A stretch of 45,683 bases of DNA from Candidatus Altarchaeota archaeon (lineage in GTDB: Archaea; Altiarchaeota; Altiarchaeia; IMC4; SCGC-AAA252-I15): the NCBI GenBank assembly GCA_028712125.1, contig JAQTQS010000003.1, positions 1-45,683 on the forward strand. Direction: 5' to 3'. Under the pieces are notes generated by a model. That model was not told where the DNA came from, did no database searches, and was given only the letters and a program-made list of their open reading frames with translations. A program made the position numbers and the translations under genes. Below are positions 17,412-25,345 of this stretch, piece after piece (position 1 is the first letter of the stretch; every line of letters begins with the position of its first letter).

Positions 17412-19025
17412 TTAAGGGTTTGTAGCCCCATAAATCTCGATTCCCTTGCACGATGAGACGTCGGTTATGTTCTGCCATCTCAGGGGCGGGAAGCCCTTCC
17501 CGTCGCAGGCTTTGCTCCAGGTCTTGTTGAAGTCCCACTTGTCCATGGGCGGCGAGCTTGTGTTGAAGAAGTAGGATAGGCCGCCGTTATTGTTGTTTAT
17601 GGTGTTGCAGTCGGAAGAGCCGCCGCCGTAGTTGTAATAGCATTTAGTGGCATTGTCATTTGTCCAGTTGTACCAATAGCAGTTTGAGACGCCGCCGTAT
17701 ATTTCTTCCACTCCGCCCCCCGCGTAGGTGTAGGTGTAGGTTATGAAGGAGGCGCTAAAAGAATCAGCCAGGAGATACCAATTGTTATAGTCGGCAATAC
17801 CGCCGATATGGGACTTTGCGTTGATGTATCCGGCGGAATAGACCCGTTCCATGGGCCCGTCTTGGTATCTCGTCACCCCGCCTACGTATCCGGATGTAGA
17901 GTTAATCCGGCCGATGAAGTACGAGTCGTACATGTAGCTTTCGTCGAGGTTGCCGGCTAGTCCGCCGGTGAATGTTCCGCTGCTGTGGATGTTTCCGGTT
18001 GCGAAGCAGTTGTGCATACTGTGGTACATGAGATAGCCCGCGAAGCTTCCGGTGTTGCCTTTTCCGCGGATGTTCATGTTTACAAGGCCGGTATTGTTTA
18101 TAGTGCCGATGCCGCGCACATACCCGAACAGTCCGGTGTATGGGCCGGTTGAGTTTATGTAAAGGTTGGTTATGGTGTGGTTGTTGCCGTTGAGTGACGC
18201 GTAAAAGGCGTTGTTGGCGTCTTTTCCTATTGGGATGAAGCCGGCGCCATTGTTCCAGTTCACGCTATCGCTGCAGTCGATGTCGTTAGCCAGGGCATAG
18301 TTTAAACTTGTGTTGAGTTGTATGTTTTGCAGCTGGGTGCAGTTTGTCACCAGACACCCGTCTGTGGAGGGCGCCATGTTGTCCGGGCATAATGTTGTGG
18401 TTGTTGCTATAATTGAACTGCTGGAACTGCTGCTGCTGGAGGAGGCGTAGATGCTGCTGCTGGATGAGCTCGTAGATGCCTCTGATGAGGCATTCGATGA
18501 GCTCGAAGAGCTCATTCCGCTAACAGCGGAACTGCTGCTTGAACTCATGCCGCTAGATGCGGCACTGCTTGCCATGCTGCTGGAGGAGGCGTAGATACTG
18601 CTGCTGGAACTGCTGCTGGAGGATGTGTAGATGCTGCTATCGGAGGGCGGAATCGTGGTGGAAACACTGTTCTCAGGAGTCAAGTTGGCGTCAATCTTAT
18701 TATCTTTGCTCTTTGTGGTTACTATAAACTCACTGCTCCAGGTCAAATAGCCCGGTTTCGTGAGAAAGATGGTGTGTCTGCCAGTTGATGCGTTAATCAC
18801 ATTGTTGGTCTCCCCTATTTGGTTGTTCATGTCGTCCAGAAAAATCGACGCGCCGGAGGGGGTGGAAGTAACAGAAACCTCAATCAAAAGACCACCCTTA
18901 AACAAACCCATGGGAGCTTCAACATACCACTGGTTAACAAGCAAACCAAAAACCAAAAATAAAAAAAGAGCCAATAATGCAAAAAACGGCTTATTAGCGC
19001 CAATCTGAGACATGATTCTATTCAT
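17412..19025 (-). CDS. Membrane-anchored surface protein: PEGA-like domain, Ser-rich linker, C-terminal GLUG-like repeats
   Basis: N-terminal TM; SVTSTPSGASIFLDDMNNQIGETNNVINASTGRHTIFLTKPGYLTW (PEGA); long Ser tracts; repeats such as TGLFGYVRGIGTINNTGLVNMNIRGKGNTGSFAGYLM and TGGLAGNLDESYMYDSYFIGRI. Confidence 0.85.
   Translation of the reverse strand: MNRIMSQIGANKPFFALLALFLFLVFGLLVNQWYVEAPMGLFKGGLLIEVSVTSTPSGASIFLDDMNNQIGETNNVINASTGRHTIFLTKPGYLTWSSEFIVTTKSKDNKIDANLTPENSVSTTIPPSDSSIYTSSSSSSSSSIYASSSSMASSAASSGMSSSSSSAVSGMSSSSSSNASSEASTSSSSSSIYASSSSSSSSSSIIATTTTLCPDNMAPSTDGCLVTNCTQLQNIQLNTSLNYALANDIDCSDSVNWNNGAGFIPIGKDANNAFYASLNGNNHTITNLYINSTGPYTGLFGYVRGIGTINNTGLVNMNIRGKGNTGSFAGYLMYHSMHNCFATGNIHSSGTFTGGLAGNLDESYMYDSYFIGRINSTSGYVGGVTRYQDGPMERVYSAGYINAKSHIGGIADYNNWYLLADSFSASFITYTYTYAGGGVEEIYGGVSNCYWYNWTNDNATKCYYNYGGGSSDCNTINNNNGGLSYFFNTSSPPMDKWDFNKTWSKACDGKGFPPLRWQNITDVSSCKGIEIYGATNP
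18415..18640 (-). repeat. Low-complexity Ser-coding tract (AGC/TCC-type codon array)
   Basis: Plus strand reads repeated gctgctgctgga units, coding SSSSSIYASSSS. Confidence 0.85.
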
Positions 19026-19145
19026 TATATCTATCAGATGATATCTATTGGGGCTTCAATTAATTAAAAAGCTTACTGACGCCAAACCCAGCTAACCTTT
19101 TTTTCCCTATTTGCGTTCTAGCCTAATAAAAAGAATGCCAGGTTT

Positions 19146-20696
19146 CTATGCGATTATCTTGTACGCCACTTCCCCGTTGCGGTGGTAGAACACCATCAGA
19201 GGCGTCGCATTGGCGAGCTCGTAGCTTCTGGCCACGAGAAGCGTTTTGCCGTCCATTGGGTATGAGCTGACGTTGTCCAGAACGTATTTTGCGTCATACG
19301 CGCATCTTTTCGCGTAGAACAGCTGGTAGTCCTCAATGGCCAAATCAGAGGTCGTGTAGACCTTTTCAGGGCTTATCAGCACGTCGTTCTTTAACGCGAA
19401 GTCTTTTGTGAAAACGATTTTATCGTACCTGTCCTTGACCGATTCCGTATAGGCGAATACGTCTTTTGCAGGAGTCATGAAAGCTGTCTCGGTTTCAATC
19501 AGGTAGGGCTGGTATATGAAATAACTCGCATAAAACTGGCATGCCCCCAGGGCCAGGCTGATGGTTATCAAAGCCGAAAGGAACAGTAGTATTTTCCTCC
19601 GGCTACGGTAGTAGAGTAGAATACGGTATATGCCGTATGCGGCGATGATGTCCAGGACAGGCCCTGCGGAGGTGTAAAACCGCCTCAGAGCGCCGTGCGA
19701 TGTGTCCGAAACAAGGGCGGACAGCACGAGGGACAGTATCAGCCAGTAGAGTATTAGCGTGCTTTCCATGCGCCTATCCTTCAACAGGAGCAGGATTCCG
19801 GCCAGTGACAGCGGGATGTAAACGTAGTAGTATGTGTAGGATACGTTTGACTGGGGCAGCATTTCAAGATTGCCCGATGGGATGAATATCGTGTATGCTA
19901 AACCCCGGATATTACGGGCTAAATCAGATATTGACTCCGACGTTGGCGGCCCCGGGATTCTTTCGAGGTCTATGCCGCTGATTTTGGTTATGAGCAGGCT
20001 CAGGAGGAACATCATGATTATTGCGGAAATGAAAAGCCGGTAATGCTTGGTATAATTGAGTTTCTTTACCCGGCTGTATACGAGGTAGTGGAATCCAAAG
20101 ATGAAAAAAGGGACGAAAAGGTGCGCCAGAAAGTAGCTGAAGAATCCCATGCCGGCGGCAAATCCGCTGTAAACCAGGTATCTGGGGCTTCCCTGCAATC
20201 CCTTTAGGAACAGGCACATTGAGAGCATTAAAAAAAGCGTTGGCTGGAAGGTGTGCACAAAGCCGATTCTGCTGTAGACGATGTGCCATGGCGATACTGC
20301 GACCAGCAGCGAGGAAATCAGGCCGATGATGTTGTTGTTAAACAAAAGTCGGGCCAGGAAGAAGGTGGACAGCACGATTAGTATCCCTACTGCGGCCGGT
20401 ATTATGCGGACTGCGAACTCGTTTGGCCCGAACAGGAAAACAGAACCCGCTACGGGGTACATCTGCAACGGCAGGACGAATGCCAGATGGCTGTATGAGA
20501 CCAGCGGGAGGAGAGCGCCGTTGAGGTCCTTGCCTGTCGTCAGGAGGCAGTAGCCAAGGTTTCCGAAAAAGGCTTCGTCATAGAACAGGCCGGGGGGAAT
20601 CTCGCCTAGCTTGTACAACCTAAAGAAACCGGCTAAAAGCAGGATGCATGACAGCATGCAAAAAGTCTGGCGGTTGTTCAAACTGGATGAACCCAT
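19146..20696 (-). CDS. Multi-spanning glycosyltransferase, GT39/PMT/ArnT-like
   Basis: GEIPPGLFYDEAFFGNLGYCLLTTGKDLNG (acidic first-loop motif), PNEFAVRIIPAAVGILIVLSTFFLARLLF, many TM segments. Confidence 0.85.
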   Translation of the reverse strand: MGSSSLNNRQTFCMLSCILLLAGFFRLYKLGEIPPGLFYDEAFFGNLGYCLLTTGKDLNGALLPLVSYSHLAFVLPLQMYPVAGSVFLFGPNEFAVRIIPAAVGILIVLSTFFLARLLFNNNIIGLISSLLVAVSPWHIVYSRIGFVHTFQPTLFLMLSMCLFLKGLQGSPRYLVYSGFAAGMGFFSYFLAHLFVPFFIFGFHYLVYSRVKKLNYTKHYRLFISAIIMMFLLSLLITKISGIDLERIPGPPTSESISDLARNIRGLAYTIFIPSGNLEMLPQSNVSYTYYYVYIPLSLAGILLLLKDRRMESTLILYWLILSLVLSALVSDTSHGALRRFYTSAGPVLDIIAAYGIYRILLYYRSRRKILLFLSALITISLALGACQFYASYFIYQPYLIETETAFMTPAKDVFAYTESVKDRYDKIVFTKDFALKNDVLISPEKVYTTSDLAIEDYQLFYAKRCAYDAKYVLDNVSSYPMDGKTLLVARSYELANATPLMVFYHRNGEVAYKIIA

Positions 20697-20822
20697 TTTT
20701 TGTAAAAATTGTATTAAAATGGGATTTGGGGGTTATTAAGCCGGAAGGATGTTGAGCATGTGATTTGCCTGATGTCTGGCGGGGCGGGTGAGTTTTGGAT
20801 TTGAAATCTTTCCGGCTGTTGT

Positions 20823-21662
20823 TTGGCGGTTTTCGGGCTATTTAAAGACCTTATTCATATATTTGAGTCCGTTAGATTGTTTTATGCAGTTCAGGGGTTT
20901 AAGATGGTGTTGAAGCGCACGTTCTCCACGCTTTTTCAGTGGAGCATGGTTTTGGTTCCGTTGGCTGCGTCGTTGACGAGCATTGTTTACACTTTTTATT
21001 ATATTAGCGTGCTGGAGAGCAACAGCTCGATGAGCAGTTCCATGATGAGCAGCAGCAGCCGTTTTGAGAGCAGTTCGAGCAGCAGCCAGGTCGTTAGCAG
21101 CAGCAGTTCGAGCTCCAGCAGCAGCAGCAGCAGCGTTCTTTTCCAGTCGAGCAGTTTTGAGAGCAGCAGAAACAGCGCGATTAGCAGCAGGATGGGAAGC
21201 AGCAGCGTCTTGAGCGCCCTGAGCAGCAGTTCCAGCAGCGCGAGGAGCAGCAGTTCGAGCGCCGGGTCGTCCCTTGAGAGCAGTCATGTGAGCGCGTTGT
21301 CCAGCTTTGCGAGGGGCGTTTCCAGCAGCATCGAGAGCAGTGCAGAGAGCAGCCGGCAGAGCAGCAGCATCGCCTCGCGTCTCGGGAACAGCAACAGTTT
21401 CATGAGCAGTTTTTTAAGCAGCATGAGCAGCAGTTCGAAGGCCAGCAGCAGCAGTTCGAAGGCCAGCAGCAGCGTTTATGGCGAGGCGTCTACTTCGAGC
21501 AGCGTTGCGAGCTCGAGCACAGTTGCGAGCTCGAGCACCGCTGCGAGTTCTAGCACCGCTGCGAGCTCTACTGCGGCGAGCACCAGCGCGCCTGAAACGA
21601 CTGTGGCTGTCTCAAGCTCGTCTGATTCTTCGACGACTGAACCGTCCAGCAGCGCGGCTTAG
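20823..21662 (+). CDS. Membrane-anchored extreme Ser-rich low-complexity protein (start possibly ATG 20904)
   Basis: Hydrophobic segment WSMVLVPLAASLTSIVYTFYYISVL followed by ~200 aa mostly Ser. Confidence 0.7.
   Translation: MAVFGLFKDLIHIFESVRLFYAVQGFKMVLKRTFSTLFQWSMVLVPLAASLTSIVYTFYYISVLESNSSMSSSMMSSSSRFESSSSSSQVVSSSSSSSSSSSSSVLFQSSSFESSRNSAISSRMGSSSVLSALSSSSSSARSSSSSAGSSLESSHVSALSSFARGVSSSIESSAESSRQSSSIASRLGNSNSFMSSFLSSMSSSSKASSSSSKASSSVYGEASTSSSVASSSTVASSSTAASSSTAASSTAASTSAPETTVAVSSSSDSSTTEPSSSAA
21010..21660 (+). repeat. AGC/AGT trinucleotide-rich tract
   Basis: Long runs of agcagcagc / agcagttcgagc. Confidence 0.88.
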
Positions 21663-21671
21663 ACTCTGGCG

Positions 21672-22541
21672 TTATTGCATGCTTTCGCAGTCTATCCTGG
21701 TCTCCCTTCCCCAGATTTCAGCGCAGAGGGAGATGTCATTTAGGCTTATCCTGACGGCCATGTAGCATTCGTCCCTTTTCGGGCGGTTTATTATCGGGCT
21801 GCAGATTGTCGCGTTGTTTTTCTGGGTTGCGACGATTTTATAGCAGTCGTCCTTCTCGTCCTGCAGGTCGGATTCGGTGTGTATATTGTCGCATAGCACT
21901 ACGTTGCCTTGGGAGGTGGCCATCGACAGGTAGCATGCGTTCCGGTCGGAGTAGTGGCGTGTAGCGCCGCACATTGCCGGGTTCTGGTTCGCGATTGCGG
22001 TGTCCCGGTAGCAGTCGTCGCGGTAGGACGGCATGCTCAGCCTCTGGCATATGTATGATTCGTTCAGCATCCTGCTGAGGTTGATGTAGCAGTAGTTGGA
22101 CGAGAGGTGCTGCTTGTTTTCTATGAGGCCGCATATGTACGGCTCTTTTAGGTCTATTGCGAGATTGCTGTAGCACCAGTAGCGGTCGGTTTCGTTTATG
22201 GTGGCGTTGCATGCTTCCAGGCGCTCTGTTCGTTTGTTGTCGAGGGTTGTCGTGGTCGTGGCAGGGGCTTTTGATGTTGTCGGTGCGGTTGTCGCCGGGA
22301 TTATTGTGGTGGTTGTCGGGTCTTGTATTGTCGTGATGGCGTCTAATATTGTGGTTGTCGTTTCGTCTTCGTCGCATAGCTGGCTGGCGTCGGCGTCGAG
22401 GCAGCATTCGCCGCCCGCCCGCTCAAGGTAGGGCGTCTCGCATCGCGCTCTTTCCTCGGAGAATATCATGGCGACTGCAACCACTGCGGCGATGCACGCG
22501 ATGACCGCAAGCCATGATACGGCTTTAATGCTAGTTTCCAT
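21672..22541 (-). CDS. Membrane-anchored protein with Thr-rich stalk and about six Cys-containing helical repeats
   Basis: N-term TM; TTTTIL...PTTTTIIPATTAPTTSKAPATTTTT; repeats of type (D/N)xCYxxxA....xxxC. Confidence 0.8.
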   Translation of the reverse strand: METSIKAVSWLAVIACIAAVVAVAMIFSEERARCETPYLERAGGECCLDADASQLCDEDETTTTILDAITTIQDPTTTTIIPATTAPTTSKAPATTTTTLDNKRTERLEACNATINETDRYWCYSNLAIDLKEPYICGLIENKQHLSSNYCYINLSRMLNESYICQRLSMPSYRDDCYRDTAIANQNPAMCGATRHYSDRNACYLSMATSQGNVVLCDNIHTESDLQDEKDDCYKIVATQKNNATICSPIINRPKRDECYMAVRISLNDISLCAEIWGRETRIDCESMQ

Positions 22542-22593
22542 GTGGATTTGTTATTGGATAGTCTAGTTTAAATTATGATTCCTATTGTTATTT

Positions 22594-23526
22594 ATGGACC
22601 CTGACGAGTATGACGCAGAGTCTGCAAGGCTTAGAAAGAACCTTGCAGAACTCTCGGGGGGCAAGTGCGAGAAGTGCGGCAGGCCCATCACGGGCGGCGG
22701 CTGGCGCATGCACCGCCAGGGCGGTACGAACCTTATGGTCCTCTGCGAGGAGTGCCACGGCCGGATGGACAGGTCGGAGGCGAGGTTCAGGAGGAGGGAC
22801 GTCTTCAAGGAGGCGGTATCCGGGCGCAGGCAGGAGGAGTATAAGATGCTCAACGGGATGGTGTTCCTCGTATTCGTACTGCTGGCCGTGATTGCGCTGT
22901 TTGTCGGCCTGCCTGTGGATTTCTTCTACCGGCTCGTCGTGGTTTGGGTTCACGAGGCCGGCCACGGGTTTTTTTGTCTCGGGGGGGAGGGGGTGTTGTG
23001 CTCGTTCGGGGGTTTTTTGATGGAGATGCTGTTTTCGATTGTTCCTGCTATGATTTGCCTTACGAGGAGGGAGATGCGTCTTGCCGGTTTTGTGATGCTC
23101 ATGTGCGCGGGCTTTTCCGTTATGCATAACGGCGTTTACATGCAGAGCTCGGAGCATCCCATGGGCACTTCATTTGCCGGCGCGCTGACTGGCAGGTATG
23201 ACGATATCAGCGTCGCCTCGCATGACTGGACTATGTTTTTCAGCGAGTACGGTCTGCTCGATGATGCTGCCGAGATAGGCTTTTTGACTGAGGGATTCGG
23301 CCGGGCGGTTTCTCTGGTATTCTTATCGGCTGCCTTATTTTACTTCCTGCCGGCGGTTGCGGGCAGGGACGTTTTGGACCATGCGGGGGCTGCCGCGCTT
23401 TTTTCGGCGGTTTATTTCACCGCCTCGGAGGCGAGGGGCGTAGAGCTTTATACGTGCATCGCCATTGCCGCGCCCGCCGTGCTGAGGGCTGTTAGGGACG
23501 CGGTTAGGTGGGGATTACGGCGGTGA
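22594..23526 (+). CDS. N-terminal HNH-like zinc domain fused to a membrane protein with HEAGH motif (M50-like metalloprotease candidate)
   Basis: CEKCGRPITGGGWRMHRQGG...VLCEECHGRMD; VVVWVHEAGHGFFCLG in a hydrophobic context; start taken as ATG 22594 (track uses TTG 22585). Confidence 0.7.
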   Translation: MDPDEYDAESARLRKNLAELSGGKCEKCGRPITGGGWRMHRQGGTNLMVLCEECHGRMDRSEARFRRRDVFKEAVSGRRQEEYKMLNGMVFLVFVLLAVIALFVGLPVDFFYRLVVVWVHEAGHGFFCLGGEGVLCSFGGFLMEMLFSIVPAMICLTRREMRLAGFVMLMCAGFSVMHNGVYMQSSEHPMGTSFAGALTGRYDDISVASHDWTMFFSEYGLLDDAAEIGFLTEGFGRAVSLVFLSAALFYFLPAVAGRDVLDHAGAAALFSAVYFTASEARGVELYTCIAIAAPAVLRAVRDAVRWGLRR

Positions 23527-23567
23527 TGGGAGTGTAGTGCCTGATTGCGTTTATTCCGGCGCCCTTC

Positions 23568-24728
23568 TTATTGCCTTGCGCCGTCTCTTTTTGCGGCGTA
23601 TACGTATAGGTCAATGCCGTCGGTCTTTGCCAGCATGTCGTCGACCGACTTTTGTTTCCTGCTGTTGCGCGGCTTGCCCATCAATATCATCGTGACCGCG
23701 TTCTGGACCGCGAAGCTTGTTATCTTGGCCGTGACGTCGTTGCTGTTCAGGCGGATGGCTCTCACCCCGAGGCTGCCCGCGGTATCGAACGCGTCCTTAA
23801 GCCATTTTTTCTCGTCTTCATTGAGAGACTTGTCATCTCCGGTCTCGACGTGGATGGCAATCAGTTCCGCTTCATGTTCCGCCGACAGCCGGTATGCGGA
23901 GCGCAGTATGTCCCCGGCGTTGGGGCTTGGACTGATGCATACAAGAAATTTTTCCGACGTTCTCCTCCCGGTTTCAATACTGCCGGCGCCGCCGCACCTT
24001 TCCATCTGCCTGCCTATGTGGAGTGCCATCTGCTGCATCGCGGCCTGGCGCAATGCGAGCAGGTTGCCTGGCCGGAAGAACTTTTGCACCGCTTCTGTTG
24101 CCATGTCCCGCGTGTAGACTTTTCCTTCCTTCAGCCTGTTCAGGAGCTGGTCGATGGGGAGGTCGACGAGTTTCACGTTTTCTGAGTTTAGGAATATGGA
24201 ATCGGGGACGTTTTCCTTCACGAGCGTTCCGGTAATGTTGAACACGACTTCTTTAAGGCTTTCGATGTGCTGGACGTTCAATGTCGTGTACACGTCTATT
24301 CCGGCGTTAAGGACGTCTTGCACGTCCTCGTACCGCTTGGCATTCTTCGTTCCCGGCGCGTTGGTGTGCGCCAGTTCGTCCATGAGCGCTATGCGCGGAT
24401 TCCTTTTTATTATAGCCTCGGTATCCGGTTCTGCTAGCGTCAGGCCGTGATATTCGATTTCGGCCGGTTTTATCGTTTCGAACTCGCTTGCAAGCGCTTT
24501 GGTTTCCGGACGCTTGTGCGGCTCGACGTAGCCTGCAACCACATCCAGCTTGTCGTCTTTCTTGCGGGATGCGGCATCGCAGAGCATTGCGTAGGTCTTC
24601 CCGACTCCGGGGGCGTAGCCGAAGAATATCGTCAAAGAGCCTGTTCCCTTTGTTTCATCCTTCTGGCCGGCGCTAATCCTCTTCAAAAGCTCCTCCGGGC
24701 TGGGCCGTATGTACTCGTCTTCTGCCAT
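23568..24728 (-). CDS. KdpD N-terminal domain + Usp domain, lacking the histidine kinase
   Basis: FFGYAPGVGKTYAMLCDA, VAGYVEPHKRPET, ALMDELAHTNAPG, KRYEDVQDVLNAGIDVYTTLNVQHIESL; ends after the Usp-like region at 386 aa. Confidence 0.92.
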   Translation of the reverse strand: MAEDEYIRPSPEELLKRISAGQKDETKGTGSLTIFFGYAPGVGKTYAMLCDAASRKKDDKLDVVAGYVEPHKRPETKALASEFETIKPAEIEYHGLTLAEPDTEAIIKRNPRIALMDELAHTNAPGTKNAKRYEDVQDVLNAGIDVYTTLNVQHIESLKEVVFNITGTLVKENVPDSIFLNSENVKLVDLPIDQLLNRLKEGKVYTRDMATEAVQKFFRPGNLLALRQAAMQQMALHIGRQMERCGGAGSIETGRRTSEKFLVCISPSPNAGDILRSAYRLSAEHEAELIAIHVETGDDKSLNEDEKKWLKDAFDTAGSLGVRAIRLNSNDVTAKITSFAVQNAVTMILMGKPRNSRKQKSVDDMLAKTDGIDLYVYAAKRDGARQ

Positions 24729-24730
24729 TT

Positions 24731-25345
24731 TTATTGCGCGTCTTCTAGCGCGTCTAGCGCCTTGTTTAGCATTAGGATATTTACCCTGTTTGTGCCTATA
24801 ATGCCTAGTATCGGTTTTTCTGCCTGCTTGTCTATGAGTTCGTTTATCTCTTCAGTTTCTATTCCGCGCTCTTTGGCGATATTTGGCGCCTGCAGGTAGG
24901 CTGATTCGACGCTTATGTGCGGGTCGAGCCCGCTTGCCGAGGCCGTCACGAGGTCGGATGGGATTACGCTCGCATTGCTTGCGTTCTTCCAGTATGACGC
25001 CCTGTCCGAGAACGCTTCTACAAGGCCCTTGTTTGTGGGGCCCATGTTCGAGCCGCCTGATGCCATCGGGTTGTACGGGCGGCCGGCTGTTGCGGAAGGC
25101 CGTGGCTGGAAGTATTTCGGGCCGGTGAAGTATTGTCCTATGAGCTCCGAGCCTATTGTATTGTTGTTCTTGTCTTTTATCAGGCTGCCTTCGGCCTGCT
25201 GCGGGAATAATTGCTGGGCGGCCGCGTATACGGCGAGGGGGTAGGCTATCCCGGTGAGGAGCCACATGGCGGTGAAGAATGCGGCTGCCCGTTTTAACCG
25301 TATGTTAACGCCTTTTGTTTCGGCCGTTTCTCCAGCATCTTTCAT
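24731..25345 (-). CDS. kdpC: K+-transporting ATPase C subunit
   Basis: GSLI, GQYFTGPKYFQPRPSATAGRPYNPMASGGSNMGPTN; ASASGLDPHISVESAYLQAPNIAKERG. Confidence 0.95.
   Translation of the reverse strand: MKDAGETAETKGVNIRLKRAAAFFTAMWLLTGIAYPLAVYAAAQQLFPQQAEGSLIKDKNNNTIGSELIGQYFTGPKYFQPRPSATAGRPYNPMASGGSNMGPTNKGLVEAFSDRASYWKNASNASVIPSDLVTASASGLDPHISVESAYLQAPNIAKERGIETEEINELIDKQAEKPILGIIGTNRVNILMLNKALDALEDAQ

Noticed and set aside
20838-21287. 149-aa Ala-rich ORF antisense to the Ser-rich gene
   Set aside because: Ala-rich translation is the mechanical complement of AGC repeats (GCT in the shifted frame).
21010-21660. AGC-rich array as a possible CRISPR
   Set aside because: No regular repeat/spacer structure; it is an open Ser-coding frame. 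No CRISPR array was seen elsewhere in the window.
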